DNA from: Hybos culiciformis
Lineage: Eukaryota > Arthropoda > Insecta > Diptera > Hybotidae
Length of the DNA stretch: 64,000 nucleotides
Direction: 5' to 3'
Assembly: GCA_964007475.1 (NCBI GenBank)
Contig: OZ023274.1
Span: forward strand, 88,559,213-88,623,212
In this document: piece after piece, positions 28,840-41,350 of the stretch
Layout of the letters: every line of letters starts with the position of its first letter
Position numbering within the stretch: the first letter of the stretch is position 1
The notes under the pieces: model-generated
What the model was told of the DNA's origin: nothing
The model's input: only the letters and a program-made list of their open reading frames with translations
Database searches by the model: none
Translations under genes and position numbers: made by a program

Positions 28840-30559
28840 CTTTGAATACTTTATAATTTAATTGTAATTTATGTAGTTTTAATAACCCTTTCGTATATAT
28901 ATAGATATACGACGAGACGTACCAGAAATGTCCATATTTATATTATTATTTGTATATATTTAAATCCATTTTAAGTTTGCAATGTAACTTTTCATACTTT
29001 ATTATATCTGGTGCTTGATGTAATAAGCTTTATTTTTAATCATGTTTTTTAATTTTTAATATTTAAATTATTTACTGCAATAGTTAATGGTGAATTTTAA
29101 ACTTCTTTTTTCTTATAAATAAATGAAATATTAGTTATTTCCCACGTTAATTTACAACGTTTTATAATTCTATTAAATTCCATTGGGAAAATTATGTTAG
29201 ACTGATATTTATTTAGCAAAATACCAATTTATCAACGTTGAAATAATTAGAAAAAATTTGTTGGAAGAACATTTTACAAGGGTTCAAAAATTAAAACTGA
29301 AGTTTTTTTTCGTGAATTTTTAATATAAAATTAATTTTAATTATTAAAAAGAAAAAAAATGTGTAAATTTTGATACTGATCTAAGAGAGGAAAGAGATTT
29401 AGTTATTAATATCAGCATATTTAAGATTTTTATAAAAATATATTATTTTCATATAAAACGAACAGATTTTTTTAATATTTTTAATTATTTTATTTACTTA
29501 ATTTGCAGAATTATTAGTCTAGTTTAGACTTAAAATATGAGGAAAACCATTCCACTTATTATAATATGAGACTTATTATAATATGAGATAAAATGCAACA
29601 ACATTTCACCGGTTGAGTTTGACTAAACATTTTAATGACTTGCCTTTGGGTTTCTTTACACTTTACAGTTTACACAAATTTAGTTTAGGTCTGCAGAGGG
29701 TTCAATAATGGCTAATCAATTAGACACTTTTACCAAAATCTAAACTAAAATCGCATATTTATCTGATTTTTCCATACTTTCTTCATACATATAAAAGACG
29801 TCAATCGGCCATGATTATTAAAACAGTTATTGATATTTTCAGAGAATTATCGTAAAATCAATTGATATATTATTCAGAACAATAACAATAAAACCATAAG
29901 TTAATAAACTTTATGAGATTTTTTGAATGTAATGACAACTACTTAATAATTTTGATTTAAAAGAGTAAATTCTTTTGAATCGACGTTTCATTTCTAAAAA
30001 TAATATAAAAAAAGAATTGTATCATTGTATACTTATTTTACGTTTTTCGACGAATTATTTTTTCAAAATTAACATTCGCCACAATAAAACCATAAGTTAA
30101 TTAACATATTAACACCGTTTTCAAATCTAATAATGACGACAATAATGCGAAACTTTATTAACAATTTCACAACGTCAATTTTGAGTTAAGTATGTGGTGA
30201 ATTATTAATACATTTTAATTAAAAAAAAAAAATTATACTGCCTTTGAATCGAAGTTTCATTGGGAATTTTAATTTAAAAGGATTGCAATAATGCAGTTGG
30301 CATGATGATCATAAACAGCTGAATTTGGCTTTTATATTTTTTGATTTTTCTAAATTAAAATGAGAATTACTAGAAAAAAACTTTTGTAACGAATTTTAGA
30401 CACTACAGGAAGACAACATTTCAAAAAAAAGTATCGTTATTATAATTAATCGTTATTTCATTTTTCATCTTCAATTTCCTCTTTCGTTAGAAAACAAAAA
30501 TAAAGCATTTTCGCTCCAAAATATTTTAAGCTTCATTATTCGAAAATTCGAAAATAAAT

Positions 30560-31158
30560 TAATCAGCCGTTACAGTTGAATGTGAATGCTAGCCGTTGCA
30601 TAATTAGACGAGTTGAATGGTAGTAATAGTCGGCGCGATTTTACCTTTGGTTTATGCTTTGGTTAGACTCGACGCGACCGTAAGTTTATAAAGGAGAAAA
30701 AGTTCTGATAAATTTTTTTGTAATTATACTGAACTTCTTCAACGTGTTTTTTTTGTTCCAGTGAAATCTTGAATTTGTTTTGATTTCTTTCATTGTTCTA
30801 GGGCACAAAAGAGAATTCTTACGTCCATAACGTAAAAAGTTAAAATATATGTAACTTTCTGCGCCGTCAATGACGCGTCCTCAACGTCACATACATGGAA
30901 AATTTTCACTGTCGCGCGCTTGATTCATTTACAACGCCATCGCCCTCTCCTTTTCAATTTGATTTGATTTGCAGTTTTGTCGTTTTGCAGAATTCGGGCT
31001 GTCATTTTGAAATATTATCTTGATTGGGATTGTCAAAAAAGAAAAAATATTTTGCATTGCAAAAATAAGATTCAAAACATTTTTTTTTATAATAAAAATA
31101 GAGAAAACTACTAATTTTAATTAAAATTAAGTTTATAAATAACTAGAAAAAAATTGTG
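30560..31158. promoter_or_regulatory. CpG-richer island upstream of ZnT9, possible bidirectional promoter
   Basis: CpG-containing motifs (GTCGGCGCGATT, CTCGACGCGACCG, AATGACGCGTCC, CACTGTCGCGCGC) cluster in 30590-30960 after almost 30 kb with few CpGs. Donor-like sites occur on both strands: plus GCGACC|GTAAGT near 30678 and minus CCAAAG|GTAAAA near 30647. The island ends just before the ZnT9 start codon at 31159, so it is likely its promoter and 5' UTR. It could also be the distant start of the minus-strand SLC36-like gene. No core promoter motif is certain. Confidence 0.5.
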
Positions 31159-34100
31159 ATGTTAAAACGTAGTCTTGATTTGAACCGAATTTTAAAAGCC
31201 CGAGAAATCTCTACAAAAATTTTCGGCTGTGAAAAAAATGTAAAAAAAAAAAATTTAATATAGTTTTTTATATTTATATTTTAATTTTTTTTTAATTATT
31301 TATTTAATTTTTTATTTAAGATTTCAAATGAATTGTCAGCTTTAAAGAATAGAAATGAATTGAAAAATTGGAAAAAAATTAATGAAAATTGCAAAAGTAA
31401 AATTCTTATAAGAAAATTATCTTCAAAAGAAAATGACGTGAGTTCGCTGTTTGGTTTTGGCTTAAATTTTTTTATAAATAAAATTTGTTTATAATTTTTA
31501 TCTTGAATGAAGGATTATTATACCTAGGTGCCTAGCTACCATTTCACTCAAAACCGAACCTTTACCATGTCAATTATTTAATATTTGAACAACTGATTTC
31601 ATTAGTTCTCAAACAGGATTAAAACTAGGTACCCACCTAGGTAGGTAGGTATTTATTTGATTTTTTCGAACTAAATGTCCCTTTTATGTGTAATAACGAC
31701 AGCATCTAATTCTTATTAATCAGCTCGATGAAGTCGTTTTTATAATTAGGGCAAACTAGATGAAAAAGCAGCTGATGTGATTTCGTATTTGTTTTTCTAG
31801 TTTAGTTACATTAGCTAGGTACCTATCTGCAAAGGTATATCTACAATTTGACTCTTTTTTTTTTTTAAATACATAAGTATATAATATTTTAATTTTTAGA
31901 AAACCATTACTCCAATAGACCGTAATAGCTCCACTAAAAAAAATGTAACATCCTCAATTTCCAGTGAAAAAGGAAAAAATAAACAATTAGAAAATGTAGA
32001 AACTGTAGAAATTAAAACTAGTAAAGGAATATTATCTGTGACAACTAAATCAATAGGCGGTCAATATATAAGTGAAGTTATTTTTGATAAGGGAACTGAA
32101 GATGATTCTTCGAAATCAAAAACATCTGAATCCAGTGCTTCAAAGCCTTTAAAAAGTGAAAATCGTAAACGACTTGACTTAAATCGATCATCAATGGAAC
32201 GTAATTTTATAACACCCGAAAGAGCCATGTCTGATTTTTTGCTTAAAGCTTCAGATTTAGAAAGTTTACCAAAAATTAAAAGGCGATCGCCGTACGAGCA
32301 AGAACCACCAATAACAGTATACTGGAGAAAAGATGTCGAAGCAAGAGCATTGGAAGTTTGGGGATCTCGGGAGAATATAATGCGGGAAAATTTAAGAAGA
32401 GAACTGGAACGTAAAAAGTATCAGCAAAGTATGTGGTTACTTAATTGTTGAAAACAAGTTCAGTCAATAATAATTTTTTATTAAATTTTAGACATTTTTA
32501 CTGTGAAGCGACGTTTAAGAGATTACCGAAGAGAAGTTGGAAGCAGAACTGTGATACACGATGAAGAACCAGGCTTAGGAGGGAAATCTGGAAGGGTTGT
32601 ACTTATTGCTATTGGAATGTGAGTTAACTTATAAATTTAATTCAAATTATTATTACCTACGAATACTACGATGAAAAGTTTTAGACGCAAAAATAATCGA
32701 GATTCTAACACTACAAAAATTCTTGGGTAAATAAATGTTCAAAATTATGGTTGTAGGTACGTAATTAAAAAAATTTAATTCCTGACTCCTGAGTCCTGAG
32801 TTATTGATAATAAAGCAAATTCTTAATTTTATTTCTAAAATTAGAATTTCAGAAAGCTATATAAGTGACCATTTAGGTTTTTTACTCAAAACAAATGTTA
32901 AAAAATAAAATAATGAAAATCAAAATCACAAACCAGTATTCTATTTTTAGCAATACAACAAATTTTATTTTTAAGACCGCAGCTTGGATGTACACCGGCT
33001 CACATTCAATGTTTGCAGAATCAATTCATTCATTAGCTGATACAATCAATCAATTAATATTGGCTTATGGAATTCATAAATCAGTTCAGGTACATTAATG
33101 ATTATCATTATGTAGGTGCAATGTAAAATAGTAGAACAAAGCTTTGGATTATTAGCTGCAAGTTATTATGGAAATACAATAATGTCACTAAAACTTTTTA
33201 ATTGAAAAAATTTTGGGCCGATGGTTGTAATATAAATATGTGTTGTATATACAACATTTACATTTGAAATTTTTATATTATTTTAGACTAACGATAGACG
33301 GTTAATAAACAAAGTTAATAAACGGGGTAAAACTATTATGAACAAGTAAATGATTCAGATTTTTTTTTAATTTTGTTTTCAAAGTAATTTCACCAGATTT
33401 CAGGAATGAAATAAAACGCAACAAATCGAAATTTAATTTATATTTTTGGGAAATTTGAAAAAATTAAGAAACCGCAATGATTATAATTTTTTTTTGCTAA
33501 TATCTAATGTATAAAAAAATAATTCGAAATGTTATTAAATTTAGATTCCTGATTTTGATCACCCCTATGGATATGCAAATATGAAATATGTTACATCACT
33601 TATTTCCGGCGTTGGAATATTTTGCGTAGGTACTGGCTTGTCTTTTTACCACGGTATTCAAGGGATTTTGCATCCAGAACCTATCAACGATTTTTTTTGG
33701 GCATTTTTCATATTAGGTGGTTCTCTATTATCTGAAGGTGCAACGTTATTGGTGGCGGTCAATGAAATACAAAGATCAGCAAAAATACATGGATTAACGT
33801 TTAAAGATTATGGTAAAGATGATAAGTAGAAATTACTCTAAAAACTTATTGATTTTTTTTTATCTATTTCTAGTGCTTCATGGTAAAGATCCGTGTGTCA
33901 ATGTAGTTTTGACTGAAGACTCTGCTGCAGTTGCTAGTGTCATTTTAGCCGGAGGATGTATGGGAATTGCTACTTTAACTGGATCACCAATTTTCGACGC
34001 TATCGGCTCACTTCTAGTTGGCGGAGTCTTAGGAGCAGTTGCTTCATTCATAATTTATACGAATGTCAATGCATTAGTTGGAAAGTTAGTTTCATAGCAC

Positions 34101-35134
34101 ACCTTTTTTATTTCTTAATTTTAACAAAAAATGTTTTCTTAGATCAATTCCTCAAGAGGATTTAAATAAAATAAATTCGGAACTTGAAGCCGATGTTATG
34201 ATAAGAGCAATTCATGACGTAAAAGGAATTGATATGGGAAATAATTTAGTTAGATACAAGGTAAATTTATAATTCTAATACTCTCCAATTTGCTACAAAA
34301 AGTTAAATTCAGTCTCTTAAACTTAAAATCTCGAAAGTTTTTGTTATATTTGTTAAATTTGATTCCTATCAATTCGCAAGGTTTTTTTTTTATTTTTTAG
34401 GCTGAAATGGATTTTGATGGCAGATCGCTTACTAGATCATATTTGGATAAACAAGACTTAAATGAACTCTTACAGGTACATTTTATTTTCTTTTGAATAA
34501 CATTTTAAAAAAAACTTGGATTTTTAGATAGTAAAAAAATTTGAAAAAACAAGTGAATTGGAGGAGTTTATATTGCAACATGGTGAGAATATTGTTGACT
34601 TAATGGGTGGTGAGATCGATAGAATTGAAATGAAGTTACGAGTAAGTTACAATATTTATATGATGAGCTTTCATTCTTTTATTTGTTAGTATTTATGATC
34701 ATAATAAATAGCACATTATTTAAATCTGTTCTTTACTTTTGTGTTGACTTTAATTAACCTTCTGATTCAAAAAAAATAAATTTAAAATTTAAAAATTTTA
34801 GATAAAATCTAGATTTATTCTTGGAATTTTTAGAAATTTCTGGAACTAATCTGTAAAATTAAATATAATACTCATGTGAGAAAAACTCAATCGTAAAGGA
34901 GGGTAAATATTTTCCTTTATAAATTCTAAAATTAGAGAAATCTTTTCCAAGAATAACTTTACCTTTTTTTTTTTTTTTGATTTTTGGTTTATTTTATTCT
35001 TTCTTCGCTATAATATTTTTTATGTAATAATATAATATAATATATTAATTTTTTTTATAATTTATTTCACTTTTTTGTTATCTTTACAGAAAAAGTTTCC
35101 TGAAATTCGACATTGTGATTTGGAGATTTTGTAA
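31159..35134 (+). CDS. SLC30A9: SLC30A9 (ZnT9) mitochondrial zinc transporter
   Basis: Eleven exons: 31159-31239, 31321-31437, 31900-32428, 32492-32618, 32951-33089, 33545-33812, 33874-34084, 34143-34260, 34401-34475, 34528-34641, 35090-35134. All are GT-AG with matching phases, giving 607 aa (human about 568). The N-terminus (MLKRSLDLNRILKAR) is basic and lacks acidic residues until residue 16, as in mitochondrial presequences. A Ser/Lys-rich linker follows, then the conserved soluble block with FITPERAMSDFLLKASDLE, IKRRSPYE and ARALEVWGS, then the cation-efflux membrane domain. Metal-site motifs are HSLADT in the second membrane helix and LTEDSAAV in the fifth. HPYGYANMKY and ISGVGIF are ZnT9-specific, and the C-terminal domain ends HCDLEIL like the human protein. 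Family knowledge: ZnT9 exports zinc from mitochondria and was earlier described as a nuclear coactivator. No frame damage; the call is very secure. Confidence 0.96.
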
Positions 35135-36010
35135 TTTTAAACTGTGTTTCAAAAGTTATTGAAGCTTAGTTGTGTGTTCGTGCTGACTCTATATCTTAAG
35201 CTTTAGTTTCTAATTAAATCGCAAAAGTGTAATGAATCTATGAAATAAGTGGATGTCATTAGCATTTTTAGTTGCAATGAGTTTTGATTTTAGTAACGTA
35301 AAGTCACAAAAGTTAATGTTTTTAACAATGTAAGGTAATTTTTAAGCCTTAAAAATGTACTTTAGGTTGTTTTTTAAAATTTTCTATTAAAATATTTTTT
35401 CAATCATAAAATTTTTTATGTTTTGAAAATGAAAAATCTAAATATTTTAAACAAACAATTAATTATTTTTAATTGTAGGTTCGAAAAAATTTACAGCATT
35501 TCAATGGAATTTTCGTTATATTGTACTCATAGTATGTCAGTTAATCTTGTATCAACTCTACCGTAAACTCTAAAAAAGCCATAGACTGTAGACTATAGTT
35601 TAATGTCTCAATAGTGCCTTGCTTTTAATCATAATTTAGTTTATATTGTTCCAATTATTACATTATAATTTAACTGATTCCTTTTCGAAGAATTATTAAC
35701 AATCATATTCCAAGACAATATAAAAAAACTATCAATTAACCATTTATTTGAAAAGTTTAGTGGTTCCTCCTTTTGTATATTGTGACCTCTTATTAAAATG
35801 AATATTTTTCTTTCTTGTAATATACGAATACTGGAGTTTGAAAAAATTTTAATGTAAAAATTAATAGACAAAAGCTTGAGTTCCTCTAGTTAAATTTTGA
35901 TATTTTTACAAAGTAAGTTATTATTTTCAGTAATTTTCCTTTTAATTCTATTTTATACAGAAACGTAAGAGAAGAGAAAACTGTTGTGGGTGATAATCTC
36001 ATATAATAAA
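35135..36010 (+). other. Probable 3' UTR of ZnT9 gene
   Basis: Downstream of the TAA at 35132-35134 no other coding frame is seen. A canonical AATAAA at 36005-36010 is a plausible polyadenylation signal, although other A-rich variants exist earlier. Confidence 0.4.
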
Positions 36011-39000
36011 CAAAATTGTGTATCATTATTAAAATTAAAAAAAATTATACAATTTTATTTCAGTTATCATTTTAAAAATAACCTTAATGTGGTTCTAAAG
36101 CAAATTATAAAAAATCTTATTTCATATATTTTCTATAATATTATTTTTTTAAATTAATTAATATTAAATGAAATATTTAAAAATAATTTATCGTTTATTT
36201 ATATTTTTGTCGTTATAAAAAACTAAACAATTCAAAAATAAATTAAATTAGGTATATGTAATAATTTTTACATTCAAAATCTATGTTTTTTGAAATGTAC
36301 AAAATAAATTTAGAAAGAAATTGAAGAAAAAAATTAAAGTTTTAATTAAATATTAATATAAACAAAAGCGTTTCTTATTTACCTTGTTTTGAAAATTCGG
36401 AGTTATATTCTTTTTGATTATACATACAAAATATATTACATACCTACAAAATTTTAATGTATAGCTATAGATTATAGAACAGCATAAATAATTTTATGTA
36501 CATAATGATTGCATTGTGTGAGTCATTTTTAAGCACTTTTACTCAACTACAGACCTTGAGCAAGAACCAGGTAAGTGGTAATATGCTAATGAAACGAAGC
36601 AACTCAATTTTTCTACTTTTTTCTCATTACTTTAAATTTTAACAGCGATAATGAGAAAAGTTATTTTTAACAAAGTATCTATTCCTTTTTCGAGCAGCGT
36701 TAAAAATGAAATACTCTCTATGTCTCTGGTTTAGGTTTTTGTATATTTCAGTTCGTATCTGAAACTACGGGTTTGTTTCGATGGTTATTTAAATTATGTT
36801 CGCGGATGATAATTTCTTGTTTTTGTTAATTATCTGAACTGCAAAATAAAAATTTTATTTTTTATCAGTTAAACTTATTTATTTTTATCCAACGAGAATA
36901 CCTATTTACCTTAAAGATTACAAAAATTTAGCACATATTTTGAGATTTCCATAAGAAGTTCTTATCGTTAATTAATTTTATTTTATATTTAAAATGTATT
37001 AATCTTCAGATCTCAGATGTAATAACATACAAATTATTATATATTTTTTATTAAACGGGGTAGCAATAAATGTACATACATATATTAAATTTATAATACA
37101 TAATTGTACGACATTATTATTATTATTGTAAAGAGAATTTTGTATATAGCATTTATATTGGATCTTGTATCATTGCAACTTCAGGCAAAGCTGGTCTAAT
37201 TGATTAACTTCATTTCGTTGTTAATACTCATAGATTTCATATATATATATATGACAGAAATTCGTAAGTAGAAAGAAAATCATTAGTAAAAGAATTTTTT
37301 AATTAATAGTAGTTATAAAAATGATTCAATACGGGATTGAGAAACTTCGATTTTATAAAAAAAAGTTTTGCAATGAAATTATCTAAATTTAGGTATAAAT
37401 TTAAACTAAAGCAGGTATAGTATTATTAGACGAGGAAAGATTCGAAGGTAATTATTGTGGTTAAAAATTTAGGAATTAATACTACCTATATGGTAATTCT
37501 GGAAAGTTTTTCGTTGATATTCTCGCCTGCAATACAATACTTTTTTTCAGTCAGTGTGTGTTACGAGGATGCTTACGTTCAAAAATTAATTGAACAAAGC
37601 TTAATAAATTTGATTATAAAAAAAAAAAAGTTCTTGCCTGTCTGACTCTGTGCTGTTTATTCAAAATAAATCTGTCCATATTTTTAAATATTTTATTGAA
37701 GACTTAGACTTTTTTTTTGTTTCTGCCAATTAAGCTAAATTCAATAGTTTACAACAATGTAAAAAATACAAAATAAAATATATGTGAAAAACAATAAAAG
37801 CTCAACGGGCTTAAATTTAAACATGGTAATATGTTATGAATTGTGTTTGGCGGTTCATTCACTTAATAAAAAAAAAACAAAATAAGAAATAAAAACGATC
37901 ATATTTTTTTTGTTGATATAATGTAAAAAATAATATTCAAAAGTTTTTTTATTTTTTTGTAAATTTTAAATTTTTCAGTATTTTATCAATATTGGAAGTG
38001 ATCGGAGTTTTTTTTTGTTTAAAGCGTATATGTACCAAAAGAAATTTATTGTTTTTTTTTTTTTCGATTATTTCTTATAAAATTATCAATTATTTATGAA
38101 AAAGTAATATTTGTGCGTGTTGAGTACAGGCGGTGAAATCAATTAAATTAAAAAATTTAAATGAAATTTTATTGTAAAAATGTTTGGTAATTAAATTATG
38201 TTGTAATTTTTACGCAAAAAAAAAAAATAAAATAAAACAAATTTTTTTTTTTATAAGACCCTCAATTATTTATTTCTTCAATTTTTAATTTGTTTAATTT
38301 ATTTTTGTAATAAATAATCAGCAGGGGTTTGTTTTTTTTTTTTTTTAAATTTGTTAATATGACACTTTCACAGTGAGTTATTATTTTGGAATGAAGGTTA
38401 TATAGAATATCAGCTCTTTTTCATTGTACACTATGATATTGCTGTATAAGACTGTCAAAATTTAATTTAGTTTAAGTTTTTAATACAAGGTTTTGTTTAT
38501 TGTAAATAATTGCTCTCCCGGCGTAAATTAATTTCTATTAATAAGAGAAATTATTCAAAATTAGTATTCTTCTAAATTCTACGCTTAAAAATTCTAAAGA
38601 GCAATGTAAAGATAGAGTTATCATTTCATGGTGATTTATATTGATAGTGAAACAAGTTTATGATAATAATTATCGTCAACATATAAATTTTATATAGACA
38701 TTTTTCTTTTATTTTATTTATAACTATATTAAAAGTATTTTTTGGAAATTGTGCCAGACAAGTTCCATAATCTTAAAAGACACCGAACACCGTACACTAC
38801 TAGTTAAATTTTCGCAATTTTTCCAAAATTATAAACATTAATATGATGATGCGTAAATTTATATGATATTTATTACAATGTGAAACAAAATAAGTTGTAA
38901 ATTGAAAGTTTAAAAGTTAATTGAAATAAATATGCATAAATATTCCTTGAATGTGATGATGGACTAAAAACAGATAAAACAAAAAAAAAAACCTTCAAAT

Positions 39001-40853
39001 TAGCAGTATAAAAACAATGATTGCAGCGAATGCAAGAAAAAACAAATTTAATAAAATCTTCAATTGAAAATAGTTGAAACTACAAGAAAATTTATAACTA
39101 AAAAATAGTTTATATTTGTTTTCTATTTCAAGGTGAACAAACAGGATGCAATTAATTATATAAAAATGTGTAAATAATGAAAAACTTTCATATGTAGACA
39201 ATATACATATACATTAAGTACCCACCTATCGTATTATATTAGCGGTATAGCTGAGAAGAAAAATATCATTATTGAAAAACTTTTCGATTAAATTAGAAAA
39301 AAAAAAAAAAAGATTTAATATTATAATTATAAAGATATTATTCAATATATCGCTAATAGTTTATTGCATTACAACTTACATACATGTATGCAGTGTAGAC
39401 AGTATAGTTATAGACTGTTGTTATGTTTTTTTTTGTTTTTATAATTTATACCCCATGTAATTAGTAAAAAAAAATTATTTTTTTTAATTGCAGAATTTAA
39501 ATTAAGCAAATTTGAATAATTTAGGCAGGCACTTGAAAATTTATTTAAATGTCAAAATGTTTTGATTAGGCTGTAAAAGACTTAATTCCATTTTTTTTTT
39601 GATTTGTTTTCTAAAAACAAATTATCAAATTATTTTTTTGTTATTTGAATTTTAATGTCTAACATACTGAGAATGTCAGCATGCAAATTCTAAAAAAATG
39701 TTAAATTATTATATAAAGAATATAATTTTGTCCGTTGAATAATGAATTCAGTATAGGTATGTGATGAAAAAGTTTGAAGTTTTTGGAAAAATATAAATCA
39801 TAATTATTTTAAAGCAAATCGGTATTTATCGTATATATTAATATCGACCATTCTTAAGTACTTAAGTGCCGTATATGCGTTTTTGACATTTCTGGCAAAC
39901 TGAATTTGGAGTTGAAAACCCAAACTGAAAAAAATTTGCAGAAATCTTTTTAAGAGAGTTTAAAGTTAATTCATAATTTCTCCGTTCGCATATTCACTTG
40001 TTTCGAAGAAGCATGAAACTAAAGTTATTGCGAATTAAATTTTTGGGTTTTGCAGTACATATAAGCACTAGGATTGTAACTATAGTTTTGAATGGATTAA
40101 AACAAACATTATTTGTAAAAAATAAAATAAAAATACCTAATAATTGATATACAGATATGAAATGTTCATATGAATATTATAATAAGAAATAAGAATTAAG
40201 ATAACATTTTCAATTTTACGTGTATGTCAAATTTGCTGAAAATATCAGGAAAACGGAAGCAGTTATTGAATCAAAAAGATATAATTCAATCTACATTAAC
40301 TCAAAAATTACTATTGTGTATTTTATAATGTATTAATAACATAATTTTTCTAGCTAGTTTCTTTAAATATTCACAAATTTAAATCGTTTTGAATAATTTT
40401 ATTGAATATATTTTTTCATTTAAATTAATTACATATAAAAAAAAAACTTAAGTGTTAATACACATATAATATCTAATTTTCGTTTTATTGAACTTGAATA
40501 TTATTATTATTTTTCGAATAAATAAATGAATGGTATGCATTGTTTAAATATAATTAATAAAAAATATATTTACTTGGGTTTTTAAAGTTTGATTTTTAAA
40601 GTTATTTTCTTTTTCTGTTAATTAATCATGCAAATACACAATTTACAATTAAAGCGTGTGTAAGCGTTTTTAACTGTAAAGATATTAATTATTATTGCAA
40701 AAAAATAAAAATGTAGAAAACAAAGTTGTTTTCTTTTAAAATTCTGATGCAGTTTAGTCTAGTGTATTCGTATTTGTTTCACATGATTAACATAAAAAAT
40801 TAATAAAATAATAATACAATAAAGGGAAGAATAAGCGTATGAATACTTGTATC
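36011..40853. other. Intergenic AT-rich region, may contain 5' exon(s) of the arylsulfatase gene
   Basis: No recognisable protein. A strong donor, AACCAG|GTAAGTGG near 36571, follows a short ATG frame (MIALCESFLST...) of 22 codons, but it would splice in the wrong phase for the arylsulfatase exon at 41351 and is therefore only a possible non-coding leader. The sequences around 36.5-36.8 kb are slightly less AT-rich and could be promoter DNA. Confidence 0.4.
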
Positions 40854-40857
40854 TTAA

Positions 40858-41074
40858 CCCTTTGGCGGACAAGGACGTGATATCACGTTATGGGGTGTTT
40901 TTCTCGTGGGACATGACGTGATATCACGTCAATTTTCAAAACCGTAATAAAGCCAAGACGTGATATCACGTTTTCGTTTTCATATAGTTTATATTAGAAT
41001 TCAATATATTGTGTCCCCTATAAACCTTCATAAACCCTATAAACCTTCATAAAAATTTTGTGTCCGCCAAAGGG
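40858..41074. mobile_element. piggyBac-like MITE (217 bp) with three internal palindromes
   Basis: Flanked on both sides by TTAA (40854-40857 and 41075-41078), with perfect 14-bp inverted repeats CCCTTTGGCGGACA and TGTCCGCCAAAGGG. TTAA target sites and CCC-starting ends are the signature of the piggyBac superfamily. The interior has no coding capacity. It holds three copies of the 14-bp palindrome ACGTGATATCACGT at 40875, 40916 and 40958, spaced 41 and 42 bp, and two tandem copies of a CCCTATAAACCTTCATAAA unit near the right end. The element is short enough to be moved only by a transposase encoded elsewhere. Confidence 0.9.
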
Positions 41075-41350
41075 TTAAATTATCTTTAAAGTAAAAAAAT
41101 GTTGAATTGCTAAATTTGTTTCGCATACTTATATAAAACACAATTTAGCCTCACATTAAGTCTCTGAATACCGCGATTACTTAAAAAGCAAATTCCGTTA
41201 GTAAATGTTTTTTTTTTAAAGTTAACAGAACTTATGATAACCAGAAAAGGGGTCACTGGGTCAGTTATTTTTATTTTATTGATGAGGAATTTATTGATAT
41301 AATATATCATTTAATCTTAATTATTAAATTAAATTTTTGATTATTTTCAG

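Noticed and set aside
33956..34165. 69-codon plus frame overlapping ZnT9
   Set aside because: Out-of-frame shadow of the exon at 33874-34084, whose own frame has the conserved transporter sequence.
36490..36571. Short ATG frame ending at a strong GTAAGT donor, as the missing arylsulfatase start exon
   Set aside because: It ends in phase 0, whereas the exon at 41351 needs one base (phase 1); joining them gives an early stop.
41110..41310. 66-codon minus frame next to the piggyBac-like element, as a transposase remnant
   Set aside because: It lies outside the inverted repeats and shows no DDD-type transposase motif.
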